A DNA stretch of 64,000 bases. It comes from Sphingomonas astaxanthinifaciens DSM 22298. GTDB taxonomy: Bacteria > Pseudomonadota > Alphaproteobacteria > Sphingomonadales > Sphingomonadaceae. The DNA is taken from positions 1,054,001-1,118,000 of the forward strand of contig NZ_JONN01000001.1 of assembly GCF_000711715.1 (NCBI RefSeq). The letters run 5' to 3'. Numbering within the stretch: the first letter of the stretch is position 1; each line of letters begins with the position of its first letter. The position numbers and the translations under genes were made by a program. Below, piece by piece: positions 8,910 through 17,921 of the stretch. Under the pieces are notes generated by a model. It worked only from the letters and a program-made list of their open reading frames with translations. It did no database searches and had not been told where the DNA came from.

Positions 8910-9494
8910 ATGCTCGCGCCGATGATCCTGCTCGCCGCCCTCCTGCTGCAGGCTGCGCCGCCGCCGACAACGCTACAGCGCGCCACGGCCTGCGGGCTCG
9001 GGACGCCCACCATGCGGTTCGAGCGGGTCCTCGACATGGACATCCTCTCCCTGCCCGCCGCGACCAGCGCTACCGACGCCCAGCTCTCCTGCCTCGACGA
9101 GGCGGCGACCCTCGACACCCGGGTCGAGCTGTCGCCCGCGCTCCAGCCCCGCTTCGACCGAATCCGCAACACCCGCGCCGCCGCCTTCATGAAGAGCGAG
9201 GCGACCAGCTGGCTCACCCAGCACGGCCTCCTCGAGCGCGCGCCGCGCTTCACGCCCGGCACGAGCGACCCCAAGGCCTACGTCCGCGCGGTCGAGGCCC
9301 ATTGCGGTCCGGCGGCTGCCGGCGCGCTGAGCGGTCCTTATGGCCCGGGCGCGATCGATCCGGCCTGGCTGGCCAGGGACGGCGTCCGCGTGCGCCAGCC
9401 GGGCGACGTCGATCCCCTCGCCTGCATGCTCAACGTGACGGCGCTGTCGGGCTACCCGCTCGGCTTCATCGGCAACGAGACCTACGCCCGCTAG
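8910..9494 (+). CDS. Hypothetical secreted protein
   Basis: 194 residues, function not recognised. ATG 8910 begins a short signal peptide (MLAPMILLAALLLQAAPPP; a second ATG at 8922 also fits). The mature part has four Cys residues, suggesting disulfides and an exported protein. Features include LTQHGLLERAPRFTPG and a C-terminal LACMLNVTALSGYPLGF. It lies 31 nt after trmL and may be read from the same transcript. Confidence 0.7.
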   Translation: MLAPMILLAALLLQAAPPPTTLQRATACGLGTPTMRFERVLDMDILSLPAATSATDAQLSCLDEAATLDTRVELSPALQPRFDRIRNTRAAAFMKSEATSWLTQHGLLERAPRFTPGTSDPKAYVRAVEAHCGPAAAGALSGPYGPGAIDPAWLARDGVRVRQPGDVDPLACMLNVTALSGYPLGFIGNETYAR

Positions 9495-9503
9495 CAAACC
9501 TTC

Positions 9504-9890
9504 CTACCTGACCGCCGCGCGCGGAGCGTCGGCGGGATAGGGATATTGCACCGACAGGAAGGATCCGCCCTTGGGGTCCGGCCAGAAGCTGACGAAGAAG
9601 CGCTGCTTCTTCCCGCAGAAGGTCGCGTCCCATTCCTCGAAGGAGGCCTCGGGCGAGTCGGGCCGGAGCCTGGCCGGGACCGACGCGGCATTGAGGAGGT
9701 CGGCGGCAATCACGCTCGGCGCGGGGCAATGGAACGCGCTTCCGTAGAGGGTGATCGTCCTGACGATGTCGGTCTGGAGTTCGTCGTCGGCGGCACTTCG
9801 TCCGGTCAGCCGGACCTGCTCCGACGCCTGTGCCGACTGCCCTGCCAGCGCGAGCGCGATACCCGCCGCAACAATGCCGTGGTGACGCAT
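9504..9890 (-). CDS. Hypothetical secreted protein
   Basis: 128 residues with an N-terminal signal peptide (MRHHGIVAAGIALALAGQSA, cleavage near QAS). The mature domain has two Cys residues (FHCPAP and TFCGKK) and ends in FFVSFWPDPKGGSFLSVQYP. I do not recognise the family. It is convergent with the 194-residue secreted protein, 9 nt apart. Confidence 0.65.
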   Translation of the reverse strand: MRHHGIVAAGIALALAGQSAQASEQVRLTGRSAADDELQTDIVRTITLYGSAFHCPAPSVIAADLLNAASVPARLRPDSPEASFEEWDATFCGKKQRFFVSFWPDPKGGSFLSVQYPYPADAPRAAVR

Positions 9891-9974
9891 GATGATGGCC
9901 CTCCGTCGCCGGCCATCATGACAGCTTTACGCCGCGCGCTCCACTCCCCGGCCCGAGCGGCCAGGCTGGCGGGC

Positions 9975-11345
9975 TCAGCCCTCGAGCTGGCGGGTCAGCA
10001 GGCGGATCGCGGCGTCCATGTCGGGATCGCTCGCGCGCAGCTTCTCGATCTGGCGGACGGCGTGGATCACCGTCGTATGGTCGCGCCCGCCGAAGCGGCG
10101 GCCGATGTCGGGCAGCGACTTGGGCGTCAGCTGCTTGGACAAATACATGGCGACCTGGCGCGGACGGGCGACCTCGCGGGCGCGGCGCGCGCTGACCATC
10201 TCGGCCTTGCGGATGCAATAATGCTCGGCGACCCGGGTCTGGATCTCGTCGATGCTGATCCGCCGCTGGTTGGCGCGCAGCACGTTCGCCAGCACTTCCT
10301 CGACGAAGGCGAGGTCGATCGCCTTGCCCGTCATCAGCGCATAAGCGGCGATGCGGTTCAGCGCGCCCTCGAGCTCGCGGATCGAATTGGTCAGCCGGCG
10401 GGCGAGGAAGTCGACCACATTGTCGGGCATCGACACGCCCGGCAGCTGCGCCAGCTTGGCGAGGAGGATGTTGTAGCGAAGCTCGAGGTCGGCGGCGTTG
10501 ATATCCGCGACCAGCCCCCAGCTCAGGCGCGAGAGGATCCGCGGGGCGATCCCGTCGAGGTCCTGCGGCGCGCGGTCCGAGGTGATCACCAGCCGCTTAC
10601 CGGCGTTGATGATCTCGTTCATCGTGTGGAAGAATTCTTCCTGCGTCGATTCCTTGCCGGCGATGAATTGGACGTCGTCGACCAGCAGCAGGTCGGCGCT
10701 GCGCAGCCGATGCTTGAAGCCGATGGTGTCGTTCTCGCGGATCGCGCGGACGAACTCGACCATGAACTTCTCGGCGCTCATCATCACGACGAGGGCCTGC
10801 GGGTTGAGTTCGAGGAAGCGCTGGCCGAGCGCGTGCAGCAGGTGGGTCTTGCCCCGCCCGGTGCCGCCATGGAGGAACAAGGGATTGAAGGTCACGCTCG
10901 GCGCTTCGGCGAGGGTCTTGGCGGCGGTCGCCGCGACCTCGTTCGCCTTGCCGACGACGAAGCTCTCGAAGCTGTAGCGCGGATCGAAGGCCGGGCGGGG
11001 ATGCGGCGAGGCGATCGCCACCGGCGCGGCCGGAACCGGCTCCTCCTCGAGGATCAGCAGCGGCGCGGGGCGCGGGCCCCCGTCGCAGGCGACGACCCGA
11101 ACTTCGCGCACCACCGGAAGCGTGGTCCGCCAGGCGAGCTGGAGCCGCTCGCCGAAATGGCTGCGCACCCAGTCGGCCATGAACTGGCTCGGCATGACCA
11201 GCTCGAGGCTGCCGCTGTCGGGATCGAAGGCGCCGAGCTCGGCCGGCTTCAGCCAGCCGTCGAAGGTGCGGGCGCCGCAGTCGCGGCGAAGGCCGGTCCG
11301 GATCGCGGACCAGGCCGCAGCGAGCGGCGAGGTATCGAGGGACAT
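9975..11345 (-). CDS. dnaA: Chromosomal replication initiator DnaA
   Basis: 456 residues, all four DnaA domains. N-terminal domain I: WSAIRTGLRRDCGARTFDGW. AAA+ domain: Walker A GGTGRGKTHLLHALG (about residue 160), Walker B LLLVDDVQF. C-terminal DNA-binding domain signature: GGRDHTTVIHA. ATG 11345 (MSLDTSPLAAAWSAI) was chosen over an upstream frame extension that has no similarity to the family. It opens oriC and binds DnaA boxes. I see no exact TTATCCACA box in the upstream gap, so the origin is probably not here, as is common in alphaproteobacteria. Confidence 0.97.
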   Translation of the reverse strand: MSLDTSPLAAAWSAIRTGLRRDCGARTFDGWLKPAELGAFDPDSGSLELVMPSQFMADWVRSHFGERLQLAWRTTLPVVREVRVVACDGGPRPAPLLILEEEPVPAAPVAIASPHPRPAFDPRYSFESFVVGKANEVAATAAKTLAEAPSVTFNPLFLHGGTGRGKTHLLHALGQRFLELNPQALVVMMSAEKFMVEFVRAIRENDTIGFKHRLRSADLLLVDDVQFIAGKESTQEEFFHTMNEIINAGKRLVITSDRAPQDLDGIAPRILSRLSWGLVADINAADLELRYNILLAKLAQLPGVSMPDNVVDFLARRLTNSIRELEGALNRIAAYALMTGKAIDLAFVEEVLANVLRANQRRISIDEIQTRVAEHYCIRKAEMVSARRAREVARPRQVAMYLSKQLTPKSLPDIGRRFGGRDHTTVIHAVRQIEKLRASDPDMDAAIRLLTRQLEG

Positions 11346-11731
11346 CACCGCCCCATCGTCCTGGCCGACTGCCCCCTGCCCCATTCCCGATCCATAACCC
11401 GTCACTTGGCCCCGAGCCTCCCTCTTGTCGTCCGCGCCGGCAGTCGGCGATTTCCCCGGGCAAAGCAGGAGCGTCCGCGGCGACCCCGAGTCGCCACGCT
11501 CCACTTCACCCTCGCTTGGATCCCCCCAGTGGAATCACTGCCGGAGGGGTTTTCTGGAACATCGGACGGGCGTCTGACAACTGCCCTTTTTTCACGAGAG
11601 TGAAATAAATGCGCTTGACACGCCCCTCCCGAGAGGAGCGGCCATTACCCGCTGTTTTCCGCCGTTTTTCTGTGTCTCGTTAACCGCAGCTGGTCGCGAA
11701 TCGCGGGAAGCAAACGGTTTTTTGCCCGTAA
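11346..11731. other. Gap between rpsT and dnaA; probable dnaA promoter region
   Basis: I see no convincing gene in these 386 nt. They hold a small perfect hairpin, TTCAC-GAGA-GTGAA (11591-11604), a second one, CTCC-CGAGA-GGAG (about 11625-11637), and A/T-richer stretches unlike the surrounding coding DNA. This is the expected place for the dnaA promoter and leader. I find no exact DnaA 9-mer box. Confidence 0.5.
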
Positions 11732-11768
11732 CGAAAAAGGCCGCCGGATTCGCATCCGACGGCCTTCC
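11732..11768 (-). terminator. Intrinsic terminator of rpsT
   Basis: Read on the minus strand, AAGGCCGTCGGAT pairs across a short loop with ATCCGGCGGCCTT (one mismatch), followed by a run of T (TTTTTC). It lies about 25 nt downstream of the rpsT stop at 11791. Confidence 0.8.
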
Positions 11769-11790
11769 CGAAATTGGACAGTTTGCGGTG

Positions 11791-12054
11791 TCAGCCGAGC
11801 GAGGCGACCCGCTTGGTCAGGCGCGAGAACTTGCGCGAGGCGGTGTTCTTGTGGAGCACGCCGCGGGCCACGCCGCGCTGCAGCTCGGGCTGGGCCGCCT
11901 TGAGGGCCTCGCTCGCCGCGCCCTTGTCGCCGGCCAGCAACGCCGATTCGACCGCCTTGATGAAGGTGCGGATGCGGCTGACGCGCGCGCCGTTGATCTC
12001 GGCGCGGCGGGTGTTGCGGCGGATGCGCTTCTTGGCTTGCGGCGTGTTCGCCAT
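11791..12054 (-). CDS. rpsT: 30S ribosomal protein S20
   Basis: 87 residues, very basic: [20 protein letters not shown] and [12 protein letters not shown], the normal size and sequence pattern of S20. It binds 16S rRNA in the small subunit. ATG 12054 is the family start; a longer frame to 12117 is not supported. It ends in a clear intrinsic terminator and is followed by the dnaA leader, an arrangement common in sphingomonads. Confidence 0.97.
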   Translation of the reverse strand: MANTPQAKKRIRRNTRRAEINGARVSRIRTFIKAVESALLAGDKGAASEALKAAQPELQRGVARGVLHKNTASRKFSRLTKRVASLG

Positions 12055-12162
12055 GGCTGACTTACGTTCCTTAAAGCTGACAAATGAAAAGCGGCGCAAA
12101 GCCCATGTGGCTCGCACCGGTTGACGGGTCCCCTATACGAGGAGGCCCATGCGGTCAACTCA

Positions 12163-12969
12163 CTAGCGCTGGCAGGCGGGGCAATACCAGGTCGAGCGCC
12201 CGCCCTGCGCGAACCGGCGTACCTTGCCCCCGCACGGGCAGTCCGCGCCCTCGCGATCATAGACCGAGAAGCTCTTGCTGAAATAGCCGAGTTCGCCGTC
12301 GGGCTGGGCATAGTCGCGAAGCGTCGAGCCGCCCGCCGCGATCGCCTCGGCAAGCACCGCGTGGATCGCGGGCACCAGCCGCTCGAGTCGGGCGCGGCTG
12401 ACCTTGCCCCCGGCGCGCTTGGGATTGATCCCCGCCCGGAACAGCGCCTCGCAGACGTAGATATTGCCCAGCCCGGCGACGATTCGCTGGTCGAGCAGCA
12501 AGAGCTTGATCGCCGCGCTCCGCCCCTCCAGCCGCCGCTCGAGGTCGCCCGCGGTGAGGTCGAAGGGCTCGGGTCCCAGCTCGGCGAAGGCCGGCCACGA
12601 ATCGAGCTTTGCGGTCGGCACCAGGTCGACGCTCCCGAACCGGCGCGGGTCGTTCAGCGCCAGCCGGTGCCCGTCGTCGGTGTCGAGCAGCAGATGGTCG
12701 TGAAGTTCGATCTCGGTGGGATCGATCCGCCACCGCCCGCTCATGCCGAGATGGAAGATCATCGTATCGGCCCGGTCGGTATGGACGAGCCCATATTTCG
12801 CCCGCCGCCCGAGGCCCGTCACCCGCGCCCCCGTCAGCCGCTGGCCAAGATCGTCCGGGAAGGCGCGCCGGAGATCCGCGCGCCGCGCCTCGACCCGGGT
12901 CAGGCGGCGGCCGAGAAGCACCTTCTCCAGCCCGCGCACGGTGGTTTCGACTTCGGGAAGCTCGGGCAT
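12163..12969 (-). CDS. mutM: Formamidopyrimidine-DNA glycosylase (Fpg)
   Basis: 268 residues. PELPEVETTVRGLEK directly after the initiator Met supplies the catalytic Pro2 and Glu3. IFHLGMSGRW and NDPRRFGSVDL are core motifs, and the C-terminal zinc finger is CPCGGKVRRF...GGRSTWYCPACQ. It excises 8-oxoguanine and other oxidised purines and nicks by beta/delta elimination. ATG 12969 is required because Pro2 must be the new N-terminus; frames further upstream are rejected. It is divergent from ubiE, 50 nt apart. Confidence 0.97.
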   Translation of the reverse strand: MPELPEVETTVRGLEKVLLGRRLTRVEARRADLRRAFPDDLGQRLTGARVTGLGRRAKYGLVHTDRADTMIFHLGMSGRWRIDPTEIELHDHLLLDTDDGHRLALNDPRRFGSVDLVPTAKLDSWPAFAELGPEPFDLTAGDLERRLEGRSAAIKLLLLDQRIVAGLGNIYVCEALFRAGINPKRAGGKVSRARLERLVPAIHAVLAEAIAAGGSTLRDYAQPDGELGYFSKSFSVYDREGADCPCGGKVRRFAQGGRSTWYCPACQR

Positions 12970-13019
12970 GCTGCAGGCCATATGGCGCGCGCCGCCCGGC
13001 CCCGCTAGAGCCCTCACCC

Positions 13020-13751
13020 ATGTCCGAACCCGTGAACTTCGGCGACCAGCTGGTCAGCCCCGAGGAAAAGACCCGCAAGGTGGGCGAGGTCTTCTCCTCC
13101 GTCGCCCGTCGCTACGACATCATGAACGACCTGATGAGCGCGGGCATGCACCGGCTCTGGAAGGACCGCTTCGTCAGCCGCGTGAAGCCCCAGCCGGGCG
13201 AGCAGATCCTCGACATGGCGGGAGGCACCGGCGACATCGCCTTCCGCATGGCCAGGCGCGGCGCGCGGGTCACGGTCAGCGACATCAACGCCGACATGCT
13301 CGGCGTCGGCGAGGAGCGCGCGGCCAAGAAGGGGATCGAGGGCCTGACCTGGTCGGTCCAGAATGCCGAGGTGCTCGGCTTCTCCGACCGCGCCTTCGAC
13401 GCCTACACCATCGCCTTCGGCATCCGGAACGTCACCGACATTCCCAAGGCGCTGCGCGAAGCCCACCGGGTCCTCAAGTTCGGCGGCCGCTTCTTCGTGC
13501 TCGAATTCTCGACCAGCGACTGGCCGGGCTTCGGCGAGGCCTATGAACTGTGGGCCGACAAGGCGATCCCCAAGATCGGCAAGGCGGTCACCAACGACGA
13601 GGCGAGCTACCGCTATCTCGTCGAAAGCATCCGCCGCTTCCCCAAGCCGCATGATTTCGAGCGGATGATCGGCGAAGCCGGCTTCGTCCGCACCCGCACC
13701 GAAACGCTGATGGGCGGCCTCGTCTGCATTTGGTCGGGGTGGAAGGCATGA
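13020..13751 (+). CDS. ubiE: Ubiquinone/menaquinone C-methyltransferase UbiE
   Basis: 243 residues. VFSSVARRYDIMNDLMSAGM is the UbiE N-terminal signature. SAM motif I is ILDMAGGTGDIAF, and AFGIRNVTDIPKALRE with LEFSTSDWPG completes the family pattern. It C-methylates the demethylated benzoquinol precursor in ubiquinone synthesis. ATG 13020. ubiB follows after 40 nt, so the pair forms a ubiquinone operon. Confidence 0.97.
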   Translation: MSEPVNFGDQLVSPEEKTRKVGEVFSSVARRYDIMNDLMSAGMHRLWKDRFVSRVKPQPGEQILDMAGGTGDIAFRMARRGARVTVSDINADMLGVGEERAAKKGIEGLTWSVQNAEVLGFSDRAFDAYTIAFGIRNVTDIPKALREAHRVLKFGGRFFVLEFSTSDWPGFGEAYELWADKAIPKIGKAVTNDEASYRYLVESIRRFPKPHDFERMIGEAGFVRTRTETLMGGLVCIWSGWKA

Positions 13752-13791
13752 CCCAGCCTTTCTCCCCTTCCGCCTGCGAGCGGGAGTGGCA

Positions 13792-15330
13792 GTGACCTCC
13801 TCAACCACCCACGTTCTCCGCCTGCTGCGATGGGGGCGGACGCTCGCGCGCTACGGCGCCCTGCAGGGGGTCGAAAAAGACCCGCTGACCCCGCCCTTCG
13901 CGCGCCGCCTCGTCCGGCTCGCACGCTTCGGCCTCCCGCAACCAGCCGAGCCCGATTACGCCGCCGCGCTCCAGCAACTGGGCCCGGCCGCGATCAAGCT
14001 CGGCCAGGCGCTCGCCACCCGCCCCGACCTCGTCGGCGAGAAAGCCGCGCACAATCTGTTCGCGCTCCAGGATTCGCTTCCCCCCGCCCCCTTCCCGCTG
14101 ATCCGGAAAGCGGTCGAGCAGGCGCTCGAGGCCCCGCTCGAAACGCTCTTCAGCAGCTTCGACGAGGTGCCGGTCGGCGCCGCCTCGATCGCGCAGGTCC
14201 ACCGCGCGGTCACCACCGAGGGCCGCGAGGTCGCGGTCAAGGTGCTGCGCCCGGGCATCGAGGACATGTTCGCCGAGGCGCTCGAGACCTATGAATGGGC
14301 CGCCGCCCACCTCGAAGCCCATGCCGGGGACGAGGCGAAGCGCCTCCGACCCAAGACCGTCATCGCCCATTTCCGCCAGTGGACCCGGCGCGAACTCGAC
14401 CTCCAGCGCGAAGCCGCCTCGGCCAGCGAGCTCAAGGAGAATATGGTCGCCGAGGACGGTTTCTACGTCCCCGAGATCGACTGGCGCCGGACCGCGCGGC
14501 GCGTCCTGACGCTCGAGTGGCTCGACGGGATCAAGCTTTCCAAGCGCGACGACCTCATCGCCGCCGGCCACAATCCGCGCGACCTCGCCGGGATCCTCGT
14601 CCGCGCCTTCCTCCGCCAGGCGGTGATCGACGGCTTCTTCCACGCCGACCTCCACCAGGGCAATCTGTTCGCGCTTCCCGACGGCCGCCTCGCCGCGATC
14701 GATTTCGGGATCATGGGCCGGATCGACCGCCGCGCGCGGCTGTGGCTGGCCGAGATCCTCTACGGGCTCATTACCGGCAATTACGCCCGCGTCGCCGAGA
14801 TCCACTTCGAGGCGCAGTACGTCCCCGCCCACCACAACAGCGAGGAGTTCGCGACCGCGCTGCGCGCCGTTGGCGAGCCGATCCGCGGCCTCCCGGTCAA
14901 GGACATCAGCGTCGGCCGGATGCTCGAAGGCCTGTTCTCGATCACCCGCGACTTCGACATGCCGGTCCAGCCGCACCTGCTGCTCCTCCAGAAGACGATG
15001 GTGATGGAGGAAGGGGTCGCGACCTTCCTCGATCCCGACATCAACATGTGGGAGCAGGCCGAGCCCTTCCTCAAGGAATGGATCCGCTCCGAGCTCGGCC
15101 CCGAGGCCTATGCCGCCGACCGCATCGTCCATGTCACCCGGGCGCTCAGGAAGATCCCCGACCTCATCGACCGGCTCGACCATTATTTCCCGGCACCCGG
15201 CGGCGCGCCCCCCGGCATCCCCGAGGTCAAGGTCGAGGTGAACAAGCTGCCGCGGGTCCGGATCCGCGACCTCGTCGTCGCGATCCTCGCCGCGGCCGCG
15301 AGCGCGGCGGCGGTGCTGCTGCTGCGCTAA
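13792..15330 (+). CDS. ubiB: UbiB-family ABC1 kinase-like protein
   Basis: 512 residues. The KxGQ motif reads AAIKLGQALATRPDL, the Ala-rich loop ASIAQVH is present, VAVKVLRPGI holds the ATP-contacting Lys, FHADLHQGN is the catalytic loop and AIDFGIMGRID the DFG equivalent. The C-terminus (VAILAAAASAAAVLLL) is a membrane anchor. It is needed for ubiquinone biosynthesis or lipid handling. The start could be GTG 13786 or GTG 13792; I prefer 13792 because the GGGAG site then has correct spacing and the protein starts MTSSTTHVLRLLRWGRTLAR, as in homologues. Confidence 0.95.
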   Translation: MTSSTTHVLRLLRWGRTLARYGALQGVEKDPLTPPFARRLVRLARFGLPQPAEPDYAAALQQLGPAAIKLGQALATRPDLVGEKAAHNLFALQDSLPPAPFPLIRKAVEQALEAPLETLFSSFDEVPVGAASIAQVHRAVTTEGREVAVKVLRPGIEDMFAEALETYEWAAAHLEAHAGDEAKRLRPKTVIAHFRQWTRRELDLQREAASASELKENMVAEDGFYVPEIDWRRTARRVLTLEWLDGIKLSKRDDLIAAGHNPRDLAGILVRAFLRQAVIDGFFHADLHQGNLFALPDGRLAAIDFGIMGRIDRRARLWLAEILYGLITGNYARVAEIHFEAQYVPAHHNSEEFATALRAVGEPIRGLPVKDISVGRMLEGLFSITRDFDMPVQPHLLLLQKTMVMEEGVATFLDPDINMWEQAEPFLKEWIRSELGPEAYAADRIVHVTRALRKIPDLIDRLDHYFPAPGGAPPGIPEVKVEVNKLPRVRIRDLVVAILAAAASAAAVLLLR

Positions 15331-15335
15331 AAGAC

Positions 15336-15413
15336 CGTCGTCCCCGCGCAGGCGGGGACCCCAGGAAACGCTTTCCATCGTCGCCCGAGGTCCCCGCCTG
15401 CGCGGGGACGACG
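15336..15413. repeat. Perfect palindromic repeat, family B, between ubiB and the DUF305 gene
   Basis: Arms 15336-15360 and 15389-15413 are perfect 25-nt inverted copies built on CGTCGTCCCCGCG, with a 28-nt spacer. They are flanked by AAAA on the left and TTTT on the right, so the structure can also act as a bidirectional terminator for the two converging genes. A relative lies at 18483-18556. Confidence 0.92.
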
Positions 15414-15418
15414 TTTTC

Positions 15419-17776
15419 CTACTTCATCGCCAGCAGCACGGTCTTCAGCGCCGCCACCCGCTTCGCCGCGATCGCGTCGGCCGGGGCGACCAGAGACCCC
15501 GCGAGGCTGCGGAGCTGCCCCGCCTTCGGCGCCGCCAAGGCCGAGCGCAGCTGGGCAATTTGCGCGGCGGGCAGGCTCTGGCTCCGCTCGAGCTGGTCGA
15601 CATAGGCGAGCGCCACCACCGGCACCGCGGGCCAGCTGACCGGATACTGGTCCTGCGGATTGAAGCGCCCGTTGGCATATTGGGCGAGCGCCGCCGCCGC
15701 GATCTCGTTCGCCGACAGCTGCGGGCCGGGCTTGAGCGCCAGCACGTCGAGCCCGCGCGCGATCTCGGTCCCGTAGATCTGCCCCTTGTAGTAATAGGCC
15801 GACCAGAAGCCGGCGAGGGTCAGCTCGTCCTTGTAGAGCGGGCCGCGGTCGAAATAGCCGATCTCGGTCGGGCGGCTCGAATCGGTGAAGTCGCTGATCG
15901 ATATGCCGCCCTGGTACCAGGCCTGGACGAACAGGTCGCGGCCCGGGACCGGGATGATCGAGCCGTTGTGCGCGACGCAATTCTCGGTCTCGGTCTGCGG
16001 CGCGGGCAGCTTGTAATGGTTGCGGAACCGGAGCTTGCCGTCGACGATGTCGTAGATGGCGTTGGCGCCCCAGTCCTTGGGATCGCTGACCAGGCAGCGC
16101 GGCCGCCCGCCGCCGCCCCACTCGTCGGTGAAGATGACCTTGGTGCCGTCGTTGTTGAAGGTCGCCGAATGCCAGTAGGCGAAGGTCGGATCGAGCACCT
16201 GGTCGACACGCTTCGGCTTCGAGGGATTGCTGATGTCGAGCAGGATGCCGTTGCCCGAGCAGGCGCCCGCCGCCAGCTTCAGCGAGGGGAAGGCGGTGAT
16301 GTCGTGGCACTGGTCGGTGCGGTTGGTCTCCTGCGTCCCGTCGCCATGGTCGCCGCCCGCCCACAGCCCCGAGATGCTGCCGGTGGCGGGGTCGCCGAAG
16401 ACGCGCGGCTTGTCGACGATCCGCGCCGCCGCCGGATTGGCGAGCGGGATCTCGATCACGTCGATGCTGAACAAGGCCGACTTTTGCGAGCCGGGGTCGT
16501 TGACGCAACCCGCCAGTTCCTTCTCGCTGCGGACCTGCGAGGTGCCCGAGACATAGACGATGATCTTCTCGGCGTCGGAGCTGATCACCGAATGGGTGTG
16601 GCTCCCGCGGCAGGTCTGCACCGCGCCGACCTGGCGCGGATTGGCGAGGTCGGAGATGTCGAAGATGCGGATCCCGCGGAAGCGCTCGGGACTGACGAAG
16701 TCCTGCACGCCCTGCCGGCCGCAGTCGAGCCGGCCGCGGCCCTGCTCGACGCTCATGATCAGGATGTTGCCGACCAGGCTGAGGTCGCCCTGCCCGCCCG
16801 GGCAGATGGTCGAGCTGACCAGCGCCGGCGCGCCGCCCGCGGGGTTCACCCGGTAGAGGTTGAAGCCATGGTAGTTGCCGGTCGCCAGCACATCGCCCTG
16901 GAAGGCCATGTCGGTCTGCGCGAAGCTCAGCAGCGGCGCGCGGCCGGCGCCCTCGGGCAGCTTCTCGCCTTGCTTGACCAGCGCCTTGGGCGGCAGGTCA
17001 TAGGGGTTCTTGGGATCGAAGAAGCCGGTCGGCCGCGGCAGCGAGGCGACGAGCGTCATCCCGCTGATCGCCTGGCCCGCGTCCCTGGTCCCCGCCTTGA
17101 GCCCGGTGCGCGGATCCTCGGCGATGGTGCCGAGCAGCGCGGTCATCCGCTTGATCTCTTCCTGCTGCTCCTTGACGAGGTCGGTGACGAAGGCGTTGAG
17201 GCCGGGGTCCGCCGCGGTCCCCCCGCGCCCCAGCAGCTCCTGCGCCATCCGCACCGCGCCCTGGTGGTGGCTGATCATCCGGGTCAGGAACAGGCGCTCG
17301 AACTCGACGCCCTTGGCCGCGGAGAGCGCCGCCATCTGCTCGGGGGTCGCCATCCCCATCATCGTCATCATCGCCGCGTCATGCATCATGTGCATGGCAT
17401 GCTCGTTGGTGGTCGCCTGCCCGCGATCGGTCAGCCACTTCTTCATGAAGGCGATTTCGTCGGCCTGGGTGGCGTCGATCCGCTTCGCGACCGTCAGGAT
17501 CTCGGGCCGGTTGGTGCGGCTCGGGACCAGCGCGGTCATCTGGGTCGCCTGCGCGTGGTGCGGGATCATGTCCTGCAGGAAGCGCACGTCATAGGCCGAG
17601 TAGCTGGTGTCGGCGATCCTGACTGCGGTCGCCGCATCGACCGCCCGCGACGCCTGCCCCGGCGCGCCCGGCTGCACGATCGGCGCGCTCTGCGCAAAGG
17701 CGACGGCGGCGGTGCAGCTCGCCGAAAGCAGCAGCATCCTGGCGCCGCGAAAGGCGACGTTCGTGAGGTTGTTCAT
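15419..17776 (-). CDS. DUF305 domain fused to a LVIVD-like beta-propeller, secreted
   Basis: 785 residues. Residues 1-29 form a signal peptide ending AFAQS. About residues 60-215 are a DUF305 (ferritin-like, CopM-type) domain with two His-His motifs, LQDMIPHHAQATQM and TRMISHHQGAVRMA, separated by a Met/His-rich stretch (EHAMHMMHDAAMMTMMGM). The remaining 550 residues read as a propeller of LVIVD-like blades (IRIFDISDLANPRQVGAVQT, GILLDISNPSKPKRVDQV, FVQAWYQGGISISDFTDSSR). DUF305 proteins bind metals such as copper in the periplasm; the propeller partner is unexplained. ATG 17776 starts the signal peptide. It is an isolated gene convergent with ubiB. Confidence 0.85.
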   Translation of the reverse strand: MNNLTNVAFRGARMLLLSASCTAAVAFAQSAPIVQPGAPGQASRAVDAATAVRIADTSYSAYDVRFLQDMIPHHAQATQMTALVPSRTNRPEILTVAKRIDATQADEIAFMKKWLTDRGQATTNEHAMHMMHDAAMMTMMGMATPEQMAALSAAKGVEFERLFLTRMISHHQGAVRMAQELLGRGGTAADPGLNAFVTDLVKEQQEEIKRMTALLGTIAEDPRTGLKAGTRDAGQAISGMTLVASLPRPTGFFDPKNPYDLPPKALVKQGEKLPEGAGRAPLLSFAQTDMAFQGDVLATGNYHGFNLYRVNPAGGAPALVSSTICPGGQGDLSLVGNILIMSVEQGRGRLDCGRQGVQDFVSPERFRGIRIFDISDLANPRQVGAVQTCRGSHTHSVISSDAEKIIVYVSGTSQVRSEKELAGCVNDPGSQKSALFSIDVIEIPLANPAAARIVDKPRVFGDPATGSISGLWAGGDHGDGTQETNRTDQCHDITAFPSLKLAAGACSGNGILLDISNPSKPKRVDQVLDPTFAYWHSATFNNDGTKVIFTDEWGGGGRPRCLVSDPKDWGANAIYDIVDGKLRFRNHYKLPAPQTETENCVAHNGSIIPVPGRDLFVQAWYQGGISISDFTDSSRPTEIGYFDRGPLYKDELTLAGFWSAYYYKGQIYGTEIARGLDVLALKPGPQLSANEIAAAALAQYANGRFNPQDQYPVSWPAVPVVALAYVDQLERSQSLPAAQIAQLRSALAAPKAGQLRSLAGSLVAPADAIAAKRVAALKTVLLAMK

Positions 17777-17921
17777 GAAGTTTCCCTGTCCTCCACCCGG
17801 TAAGTGTGAAGGCAGGCTAGCAGCCCCGCCGCGCGGTTCAACCGAGCTTGTTTGCGACTCACCCAAGCCATGCTAGGCGCGAGGCATACGCCCAACCTAA
17901 CGAACCAGGGGACTTTCACCA

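Noticed and set aside
9546-11603. Long plus-strand open frame (685 codons) opposite dnaA
   Set aside because: It is the antisense shadow of dnaA; Arg/Glu/Asp-rich low-complexity sequence with no recognisable motifs, typical of G+C-rich antisense frames.
15560-17803. 747-codon plus-strand frame
   Set aside because: Antisense to the DUF305-propeller gene, which has clear domains and signal peptide on the minus strand.
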